From JALOAT01 sp050179875 (lineage in GTDB: Bacteria; Pseudomonadota; Gammaproteobacteria; Thiohalomonadales; Thiohalomonadaceae): 9,527 bases of DNA. Below are positions 1-6,500 of this stretch, one piece after another (position 1 is the stretch's first letter; every line of letters starts with the position of its first letter). The notes under the pieces are model-generated. The model was not told where the DNA came from. It made no database searches and saw nothing but the letters and a program-made list of their open reading frames with translations. The translations under genes were made by a program, and so were the position numbers. The stretch spans positions 1 through 9,527 of the forward strand of contig JBFXES010000116.1 in NCBI GenBank assembly GCA_050179875.1. The letters run 5' to 3'.

Positions 1-35
1 GCATCCACATGCCAGCAAAAAAACCGGAGAAAAAA

Positions 36-689
36 ATGACCCAGGACGAGATGAAAAAGGCCGTTGCCCGTGCCGCCCTCGAATATGTGAAGCCCGACAC
101 CATCGTCGGCATCGGCACCGGCTCCACGGCCAATCACTTCATCGACTTCCTCGCGGAAATCAAACACAAGATCACCGGCACGGTGGCGAGTTCCGAGGCC
201 AGCGCCCAGCGCCTGCGCAAGCACGGCATCGAGGTGTTCGACCTTAACGACGTGTCGAACATCGAGGTGTACGTGGACGGCGCCGACGAAACCAACCGTC
301 ACCATCATCTGATCAAGGGCGGCGGCGGCGCGCTGACGCGCGAGAAGATCGTCGCGGCCGTGGCCAGGCAGTTCGTGTGCATCGTCGACGAGACCAAGGT
401 GGTGGACGTGCTGGGCAGGTTCCCGCTGCCGGTAGAGGTCATCCCCATGGCGCGCAGCCACGTGGCGCGCGAACTGGTGAAGCTGGGCGGCGACCCGGTG
501 TATCGCGAAGGCTTCATCACCGACAACGGCAACGTGATCCTGGACGTGCACAACCTGTCCATCATGGAACCGGTGAAGCTGGAACAGACCATCAACAACA
601 TCACCGGCGTGGTCACCAACGGCCTGTTCGCCATGCGCCCGGCCGACGTGGTGTTGGTGGGCACGCCTGGCGGCGTGAAAACACTGTGA
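36..689 (+). CDS. rpiA: Ribose-5-phosphate isomerase A
   Basis: Interconverts ribose 5-phosphate and ribulose 5-phosphate in the non-oxidative pentose phosphate pathway; cytosolic. The 217-residue product matches the usual RpiA length (E. coli about 219). It carries the family motifs in order: the phosphate-binding GTGSTA near residue 28, YVDGADE near residue 79, the KGGGGALTREK loop near residue 95, then FPLPVEVIP and the C-terminal GTPGGVKT. The acidic residues of DGADE and the lysine of KGGGG are the known active-site elements. An in-frame ATG at 9 would add nine Lys-rich residues. I chose 36 because GGAG at 26-29 sits about six bases upstream and because the family begins MTQDE. It is the first gene of a tight plus-strand cluster. 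Its promoter would lie outside the window. Confidence 0.97.
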   Translation: MTQDEMKKAVARAALEYVKPDTIVGIGTGSTANHFIDFLAEIKHKITGTVASSEASAQRLRKHGIEVFDLNDVSNIEVYVDGADETNRHHHLIKGGGGALTREKIVAAVARQFVCIVDETKVVDVLGRFPLPVEVIPMARSHVARELVKLGGDPVYREGFITDNGNVILDVHNLSIMEPVKLEQTINNITGVVTNGLFAMRPADVVLVGTPGGVKTL

Positions 690-692
690 GTG

Positions 693-893
693 ATGGGCCG
701 GATCCTCGTCATCCTCGGCATCGTCCTGCTCGTGGCAGGACTGGCCTGGCCCTGGCTGCAGAAGCTGGGGCTGGGCCGGCTGCCCGGCGACATCGCCATC
801 CAGCGCGACGGGTTCCGGTTCTACTTCCCCATCACCACCTCCATCATCGTGAGCCTGCTGCTCACGCTCATCCTCTGGCTGTTCAGGCGCTGA
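693..893 (+). CDS. DUF2905 family small membrane protein
   Basis: A 66-residue protein of unknown function that I recognise as DUF2905 by its layout. An N-terminal hydrophobic helix (about residues 3-22) is followed by a short polar loop with the family signature LGRLPGDI, then RDGFRFYFPI, and a second hydrophobic helix (about 46-64) ending in Arg-Arg. The predicted product is a two-pass inner-membrane hairpin. A GTG at 690 lies directly after the rpiA stop and would add one Met; the ATG at 693 fits the family start better. No clear Shine-Dalgarno sequence is visible, so translation is probably coupled to rpiA termination (TGA-GTG-ATG in succession). The function is unknown and the neighbours do not settle it. 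Confidence 0.85.
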   Translation: MGRILVILGIVLLVAGLAWPWLQKLGLGRLPGDIAIQRDGFRFYFPITTSIIVSLLLTLILWLFRR

Positions 894-896
894 CCC

Positions 897-1699
897 ATGC
901 GTGAAGAACGTCGCGAGAGTTTCCGGGTGGACGACAAGGCGCACCTCGAGGTGCGCGTGCTCACTGACGATGAATACCAGCGCCTGCTGGAGAACCCGCC
1001 CGAACCCACCGTGGAAAGCTCGCTGGTGAGCCAACTGCGCAGCCTGACAGCGCAGGCGGGCAACCTGCTGGTGAACATCCGCAAGGCCGATCCCGACGTC
1101 GCCCATTACCTCGCCATGCTCGATCGCAAGATCGACATGCTCGCCGCGCACCTGGAGGGCAGCCGCGGCGGCGGCGCCGTGACGCCCGATGCGCGCGTGA
1201 ACCTGAGCGCGGGCGGNNNNNNNNNNNNNNNNNNNNNNNNNNNNNNNNNNNNNNNNNNNNNNNNNNNNNNNNNNNNNNNNNNNNNNNNNNNNNNNNNNNN
1301 NNNNNNNNNNNNNNNNATCCCGACGTCGCCCATTACCTCGCCATGCTCGATCGCAAGATCGACATGCTCGCCGCGCACCTGGAGGGCAGCCGCGGCGGCG
1401 GCGCCGTGACGCCCGATGCGCGCGTGAACCTGAGCGCGGGCGGACTCGCCTTCTGGCGCGACCAGCCCCTCGCCCCGGGCACGAAACTGGAGCTGCGGCT
1501 GGTGATGTTTCCCTCCTACGTGCGCCTCCATGCGCTCGCGCTGGTGGTGCATGCCGAGGAAGACGAGCAGGCGCCCTCGCACCGACGCTATCGCGTGGGC
1601 GTCACCTTCACGCAACTGGCCGAAGCGGAGAAGGACGCCCTGGTGCGCCATCTCATCGAACTGCAGTCGGCCCAGTTGCGCCGCCAGCGGGGCCGCTGA
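897..1699 (+). CDS. PilZ-domain protein, interrupted by an assembly gap
   Basis: A probable cyclic-di-GMP-responsive protein. As given, the frame is cut by 100 N and a repeated segment. Joining 897-1216 directly to 1444-1699 keeps the frame and gives 191 residues. The start of the restored protein carries ERRESFRV, with the PilZ RxxxR motif at R6 and R10. The second PilZ signature (D/N)xSxxG appears as N102-L-S104-A-G-G107, followed by a beta-rich stretch with HxRRYRVGVTF near 153-163. Residues about 24-90 form a charged, leucine-rich, probably helical insertion between the two motifs. This resembles the tetramer-forming PilZ subgroup with heptad-repeat helices (XCC6012-like); that assignment is inference. 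The start ATG lies 3 bases after the DUF2905 stop, with only a weak AGG upstream. The target it controls is unknown. Confidence 0.82.
1090..1443. repeat. Artefactual 127-bp direct duplication flanking the gap
   Basis: Bases 1090-1216 and 1317-1443 are identical over all 127 positions by my base-by-base comparison, and both copies abut the N run exactly. Both encode the same PilZ segment (DPDVAHYL to NLSAGG) in the same frame. A perfect copy ending precisely at the gap is what two de Bruijn contigs sharing one k-mer would leave, and 127 is a common maximum k. I read this as an assembly artefact and not a biological repeat. Confidence 0.92.
1217..1316. other. Scaffold gap of exactly 100 N
   Basis: Positions 1217 to 1316 are all N. 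A run of exactly 100 is the conventional placeholder for a gap of unknown size. The same 127 bases lie on both sides, so the flanking contigs overlap and probably no sequence is missing. The gap is therefore likely to have a negative true length and should be collapsed. Confidence 0.97.
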
Positions 1700-1702
1700 T
1701 CC

Positions 1703-2761
1703 ATGCCGGACCGCCCGCGCAAGGGTCGCGGGGCCACCTGCAATCCACCCAATCGTTACGCCTCGCGCCGGCGCGAGGCCGCCGACGACGGGTGGGGAAG
1801 CCTGGAGGAACTGCCGCCGCTGCGTACCACCGTGGGCGTGGACACGGCGCGGAGCATCATCAGCTACAACGACTCGCCGGACGTCCCCATTGATCGCTCC
1901 ATCAATCCCTATCGGGGTTGCGAGCACGGTTGCATCTATTGCTACGCGCGCCCGAGCCACGCGCGCTTCGACCTCTCCCCCGGGCTCGATTTCGAAACCC
2001 GGCTGTTTTACAAGCCCGACGCGGCCCGCCTGTTGCGCAAGGAGCTCGCGGCGCGGAACTACCGTCCGGCGCCCATCGGCATCGGCGTGAACACCGATGC
2101 CTACCAACCCATCGAACGCCAATACCGTGTCACCCGCGCCGTCCTCGAGGTACTCGCGGAGACACGCCACCCGGTGAGCATGATCACCAAGTCATCGCTC
2201 ATCGAGCGTGACATCGACCTGCTCGCGCCCATGGCGGCGCAGGGACTGGTCGAGGTGGCGATCTCCGTCACCACGCTGGATGCGGAACTGGCGCGTCGCC
2301 TGGAGCCGCGCGCCAGCCGGCCGGAACGGCGGCTCGAGACCATCGCGCGCCTGACTGCTGCCGGCATTCCCGTGGCCGTCCTGGCGGCACCGGTGATACC
2401 GGTGCTCACGGATGGCGAAATGGAGCGCCTGCTCGCGAGAGGCCGCGAAGCCGGTGCCGTGGACGCCGGCTATCAGATGCTGCGCCTGCCTTTGGAATTG
2501 AAGGCGTTGTTCGAGGGCTGGCTCGCCGAGCATTACCCCGACAGCGCCGCCCATGTACTCGCGCGCCTGCGCGAGTTTCATGGCGGCCGCGAATACGACA
2601 GCGGCTTCGGCCGGCGCATGCGCGGCAGCGGCATCTACGCGGAACTCATGCGCAAGCGCTTCCGGATCGCCTACGAACGCCTCAGCTTCCCGGGCGCTCC
2701 GCCGCTGGAAACCGGGCTGTTCACGCCGCCGGCGCTGGACGGCCAGATCGGGCTGTTCTGA
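1703..2761 (+). CDS. PA0069-family radical SAM protein
   Basis: A 352-residue protein of the PA0069 / Rv2578c group, related to the SplB (spore photoproduct lyase) radical SAM branch. The SAM-binding 4Fe-4S motif CxxxCxxC is visible as C73, C77 and C80 within YRGCEHGCIYCYARP. The N-terminal GATCNPPNRY, the INPY stretch before the cysteines, the GVNTDAYQPIE stretch near 127-137 and the C-terminal LDGQIGLF ending are typical of this group. The radical SAM TIM barrel should cover about residues 65-290. The substrate is unknown; despite the SplB similarity, these proteins have no proven DNA repair role that I know of. The ATG follows the PilZ stop by 3 bases, making it the last gene of the rpiA cluster. 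Downstream lie palindromic repeats and not a classic terminator. Confidence 0.9.
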   Translation: MPDRPRKGRGATCNPPNRYASRRREAADDGWGSLEELPPLRTTVGVDTARSIISYNDSPDVPIDRSINPYRGCEHGCIYCYARPSHARFDLSPGLDFETRLFYKPDAARLLRKELAARNYRPAPIGIGVNTDAYQPIERQYRVTRAVLEVLAETRHPVSMITKSSLIERDIDLLAPMAAQGLVEVAISVTTLDAELARRLEPRASRPERRLETIARLTAAGIPVAVLAAPVIPVLTDGEMERLLARGREAGAVDAGYQMLRLPLELKALFEGWLAEHYPDSAAHVLARLREFHGGREYDSGFGRRMRGSGIYAELMRKRFRIAYERLSFPGAPPLETGLFTPPALDGQIGLF

Positions 2762-2790
2762 TCCCGTCTGGCGGCAAAGAAAAATGCAGG

Positions 2791-2809
2791 AACCACGGAG
2801 GCCACGGAG
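2791..2809 (+). repeat. 'ccacggagg' dispersed repeat, left copy
   Basis: The 19 bases at 2791-2809 (aaccacggaggccacggag) have a near-perfect inverted partner at 3509-3528; the reverse complement of that partner differs by one extra G. The motif itself is a short internal direct repeat of ccacggag. Similar ccacggagg tracts are scattered in many proteobacterial genomes with unknown role. No transposase is nearby. Confidence 0.7.
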
Positions 2810-2837
2810 AAGTACAAGGCTGTTTGTTGTGTGCAGA

Positions 2838-3062
2838 CCCGTAGGTCACGTTGCGAAGCTACGTGACATTCCTTACCGCGCATCGTCACGTAGGCGCTGC
2901 GCGCCAACGTGACCTACGCCTGAATCAACAAACGCGCTAACCCCGATAGGCCCGTGGGTCACGTTGCGAAGCTACGTGACATTCCTTGCCACGCATCGTC
3001 GCGTAGGCGCTGCGCGCCAACGTGACCTACGACGGAACTCCCAACGCGCTAACCCCGATAGG
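2838..3062. repeat. Two tandem 113/112-bp palindromic repeat units
   Basis: Unit 1 is 2838-2950 and unit 2 is 2951-3062. Their first 81 bases differ at only four positions, all A/G exchanges, and their last 20 bases are identical. A divergent 11-12-base segment lies between. Each unit contains a long inverted repeat. In unit 1 the outer arms are 2841-2853 and 2905-2917 (13 bp, perfect) and the inner arms are 2859-2867 and 2885-2893 (9 bp, perfect), so the transcript could fold into one long hairpin or two small ones. The units lie between the converging radical SAM gene and the small minus-strand gene, and could act as a transcript end for either. The final bases of unit 2 encode the tail and stop of the small gene. 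Confidence 0.9.
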
Positions 3063-3255
3063 TCGGGTCCACCCAGCAACGTGGCAGCGGCTCGCCGGAA
3101 GGGAAGATGAGCTCGGCCTTGGTGAAATTGGCCGGATCCTGGAGTTCCTCGCCCGCATGAAAACGGCCCGCGAGCTTGGTCCGGTAGGGATCGATCAGCG
3201 AGGTGATGTCGAGGACCTCGACCAAATCGCCGGTGGGCTGGTGCTTGAGATACAT
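3049..3255 (-). CDS. Small conserved-looking hypothetical protein (68 aa)
   Basis: A 68-residue product I cannot assign to a named family. It is soluble, without a signal peptide or membrane segment, and acidic to neutral. Notable stretches are MYLKHQPTGDLVEVLDI at the start, GRFHAGEELQDP in the middle and FPSGEPLPRCWVDPTYRG at the end, with a single cysteine. It looks real because an AGGAGG at 3261-3266 sits five bases before the ATG, which is one of the best ribosome binding sites in the window, and because the composition is that of an ordinary protein. It lies 294 bases downstream of the large flavoprotein gene on the same strand, with a probable terminator between, so it likely has its own promoter. 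Its last codons and stop overlap the tandem repeat. Function unknown. Confidence 0.68.
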   Translation of the reverse strand: MYLKHQPTGDLVEVLDITSLIDPYRTKLAGRFHAGEELQDPANFTKAELIFPSGEPLPRCWVDPTYRG

Positions 3256-3260
3256 GGCTC

Positions 3261-3266
3261 CCTCCT
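3261..3266 (-). promoter_or_regulatory. Strong ribosome binding site of the 68-aa gene
   Basis: On the minus strand the sequence reads AGGAGG, then five bases (GAGCC), then the ATG at 3255. This is a full consensus Shine-Dalgarno. It fixes the start and is the main support that the short frame is translated. Confidence 0.75.
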
Positions 3267-3385
3267 GTCCTTGGTTGCGCGTGATGAACCCGCATGGCGC
3301 TGAGCGGTGCGACCGTCGGGCCCTCTTATCTTACACACCAACAACAGGGATGGAGTGCCTGGATCCAACGGCCGGATTCTGGTTC

Positions 3386-3408
3386 AAAAAGCCCACCGAC
3401 GTCGGCGG
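3386..3408 (-). terminator. Probable rho-independent terminator on the minus strand
   Basis: On the minus strand, bases 3408-3393 form a GC-rich stem around the palindrome ccgacgtcgg, extended outward by one G-U and two G-C pairs. Two bases later comes a run of five T (3390-3386). It lies about 140 bases past the DUF3683 stop and before the 68-aa gene, so it would separate the two transcripts. The T run is short, hence the moderate confidence. Confidence 0.45.
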
Positions 3409-3450
3409 CGAACACGGTTTCGATAACCGTCGGCGGTTGGAAAGGCATTC

Positions 3451-3465
3451 GCCCACGGTGTGGGC
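3451..3465. repeat. REP-like hairpin
   Basis: The arms gcccac (3451-3456) and gtgggc (3460-3465) are separated by a 3-base loop. On the minus strand the context reads gtaggagcccacaccgtggg followed by cgaatgcc. This is the layout of REP-type elements (taggagc, then a hairpin, then gcgaa) common between genes of gammaproteobacteria. Confidence 0.55.
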
Positions 3466-3483
3466 TCCTACGGTGGGTACAGG

Positions 3484-3527
3484 ACCACGGAGGAAAGCAT
3501 TCCATATTCTCCGTGGCCCTCCGTGGT
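3484..3527. repeat. Inverted repeat of the 'ccacggagg' type
   Basis: The arms accacggagg (3484-3493) and cctccgtggt (3518-3527) are perfect over 10 bp with 24 bases between. The right arm is part of the longer motif 3509-3528 that is inverted relative to 2791-2809. It lies 20-65 bases downstream of the DUF3683 stop and could form a hairpin in its mRNA, though no T run follows. Confidence 0.6.
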
Positions 3528-3549
3528 TGATCCCTGACGCCGCGCGTGA

Positions 3550-6500
3550 CTACAGCAGCACCCGTTCTATGCCGCCTTCCTTGACCTTGTCGACGAAGCG
3601 GCGCTGCCAGTCGCCGCCGAGCAGTCGGTTGGCCAGCTCGACCACGATGTAACTGGCCTCCAGACCGGTGTCTTCCGAATACCGGGACAGACCCTGTTGG
3701 CAGGCCGGACAGGACGTGAGCAGTTTGACCTGTCCGCGCCCGGCCTTGTCCGCGCCCGTGAGGGTGCGGATGCCCTTGTGCAGTTCCTCCTGCTTGCGGA
3801 AGCGCACCTGGGTGGCGATGTCCGGGCGCGATACCGCGAAGGTGCCCGCCTCGCCGCAGCAGCGGTCGGACAACTGCACCTTCGCTCCGGTGAGGGCCGA
3901 GGCCACCTTGAGCGGCGCGTACTGCTTCATGGGCGTATGGCACGGGTCGTGGTAGAGGTAGTGCACGCCTTCCGTGCCCTCGAGCTTCACGCCCTTTTCC
4001 ATCAAATACTCGTGAATGTCGAGCAGGCGGCAGCCGGGGAAGATCTCCTCGAAGCGGTACTTGAGCAACTGGTCCATGCAGGTGCCGCAGGAGACGATCA
4101 CCGTCTTGATGTCCAGGTAGTTGAGCGTGTTGGCCACGCGGTGGAACAACACCTGGTTGCTCGCCGAGATGCGCTTGCCCGTGACCTCGTCGCCGCCGGC
4201 GGTCTGCGGGTAACCGCAGCACAGATAGCCAGGCGGCAGCACGGTCTGCACACCCTGCTCGTAAAGCATGGCGAGCGTGGCGAGGCCCACCTGGCTGAAC
4301 AGGCGCTCGGAACCGCAGCCCGGGAAATAGAACACCGCGTCGGATTCGTCGGTGACCTTGGCCGGGTCGCGCAGGATGGGCACCACCTTGTCGTCTTCCA
4401 GGCCGAGCAGCGCGCGGCTGGTCTGCACCGGCATGTTGGCCGGCATGGGCTTGGCGACGAAATTGATGACCTGTGCGGTGAGCGGCATCTTGCCCGTGGT
4501 GCTGGCCGGAACGCGCTTGCGCCGCGCCAGGCCGAGCAGGCTTGCGGCGCGGTAGCCGAGGCGCTGGGCGCCGTAGCTCCACTCGATGAGCACCTTGCGC
4601 ATGGCCTTCACGGTGCGCGGTTCGGTGATGTTCAGGAACACCATGGACAGGCGCGTGAACACGCTGGTGCGCTTCTGGCCGCGAGCGCGCAGCACATTGC
4701 GCATGGCGATGGAGACGTTGCCGAAATCGATGTTCACCGGGCACGGCACCACACAGCGATGACACACGGTGCAGTGATCGGCCACGTCGTTCATCTCGTC
4801 GAAGTGGCGCACGGAAATACCGCGGCGCGTCTGTTCCTCATAGAGGAATGCCTCGATGATGAGGCCGGTGGCGAGGATCTTGTTGCGCGGCGAATACAGC
4901 AGGTTGGCGCGCGGCACGTGGGTGGTGCACACGGGCTTGCACTTGCCGCAGCGCAGGCAGTCCTTCACCGCGGAGTTGAGCGCGTCCAGCTCGCTGGCCT
5001 CCAGGATGATGGCCTCCTGCTGCAACAGGCGCAGCGAGGGGGTGTAGGCGTTCTGCAGGCCCGAGCCGGGCAGCAGCTTGCCCTTGTTGAAGCGGCCTTC
5101 CGGATCCACGCGGAGCTTGTACTCGGCGAAGGCGTTCACGTGGGCCGCATCGAGGAACTGCATCTTGGTAATGCCGATGCCGTGCTCGCCGGAGATGACG
5201 CCGCCCAGGGATTCGGCCAGGGCCATGACGCGCTCCACCACGCGCTCGGCCTCGTGCAGCATCTCGTAGTCGCTGGAGTGCACGGGGATGTTGGTGTGCA
5301 CATTGCCGTCGCCCGCGTGCATGTGGGTGGCGACGAACAGACGGCTGGCGCGCAAACGGGCGTGGATGGCGTCCAGTTTCTCGCGCACGGCCTGCAGCTC
5401 GCGGCCGGTGAAGATCTCCTTCAGCGGCCGCTCCACTTCGCGGCGGTAGGAGATGCGCAGGTCGCGGCGTTGCAGCAGGTAGAACACCGTGTCGCCGGGC
5501 TGCAGGTGCTCCAAAGCGCGCTCGCCGATGAGCTCGCGCACCTGCTCCGCCGGGGTGTCCAGGTGTTCCATGATGGCCACCCAGCGCGCCCGCGTCTGCA
5601 ACAGGTGCTCGCGCGCGGCGACGCGCTTCGCTTCCCAGATGGCGCGGCTCTCTTCGCCGGCCTCGAAGCTCTCCACCCGCAGTTCCGCCAGCTCGCCGCC
5701 GAGGTAATCGAGCACGGCGTCGATCATCTTCAGCTTGTTGCGCGTGGACTGCTCGATGTTGATGCGCTCGATGCCCTCGCTGTATTCGCCCAGGCGCGCC
5801 AGCGGGATCACCACGTCCTCGTTGATCTTGAAGGCGTTGGTGTGAGCGGCGATGGCGGCGGTACGCGAACGATCGGCCCAGAAGCGCTTGCGCGCCTCGG
5901 GACTGGTGGCGATGAAGCCCTCGGCGCCGCGCGCATTGGCCATGCGCACCACGGTGGAGGCGGCCTCGGCCACGCTGGCCTCGTCCTCGCCGCCGATGTC
6001 GACCAGCAGCAGCATCTTGGGCAGGTCGGGACGCGGCGCCTTGGTGGAATACTTCACGGCACGGATGTAGCGCTCGTCCAGGTGTTCGAGGCCGAGCAGG
6101 GAGACGGCGGGGTTGGCGTCCAGAAAATCCTTTGTTTCCACGATGGCCGGGACCGCGCGCCGCAGGTCGGCACCGAAGAACTCCAGGCACACGGTGCGCA
6201 GGTGCGACGGCATGCGATGCAGCACGAAGCGCGCGGAGGTGATGATGCCGTCACAGCCTTCCTTCTGCACGCCGGGCAGGCCGCCCAGGAACTTGTTGGT
6301 GACGTCCTTGCCCAGGCCGGTCTTGCGCAGCTCCGGCCCGGGGATGCGCAGCAGCTCGGGCTCGCCCACGGGCGTCCTGCCATCTGCTGCGTAGCGCGTG
6401 ACGCGGAATTCGCCGAAGGGCAGGTCGTGGATCTTGCCCAGGTTGTGGTTGAGGCGCTCCACTTCGAGCCACTGGGCGTCCGGCGTGACCATGCGCCAGG

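Larger units (their letters stand above)
3256..3549. other. Intergenic region with repeats and no gene
   Basis: This 294-base stretch separates the end of the DUF3683 gene from the 68-aa gene. It holds a candidate minus-strand terminator (3386-3408), a REP-like hairpin (3451-3465) and an inverted repeat of the ccacggagg type (3484-3527). A TAAGAT -10-like hexamer is visible on the minus strand near 3330, without a convincing -35. The open frames here are short and show no protein-like features. Confidence 0.6.

Noticed and set aside
1343..1699. A separate second PilZ gene after the gap
   Set aside because: Its start lies inside the duplicated 127 bases; it is the 3' part of the same gene.
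1106..2170. A 354-residue minus-strand frame running through the N gap
   Set aside because: It crosses 100 N and the duplicated segment and lies opposite the PilZ and radical SAM genes; it has no recognisable motif.
2838..3062. A CRISPR-like array
   Set aside because: There are only two units of over 110 bases, they are contiguous without unique spacers, and no cas gene is near.
2972..3295. A 107-residue minus-strand frame overlapping the 68-aa gene
   Set aside because: It is in another frame, lacks a ribosome binding site, and reads through the palindromic repeats; the 68-aa frame is better supported.
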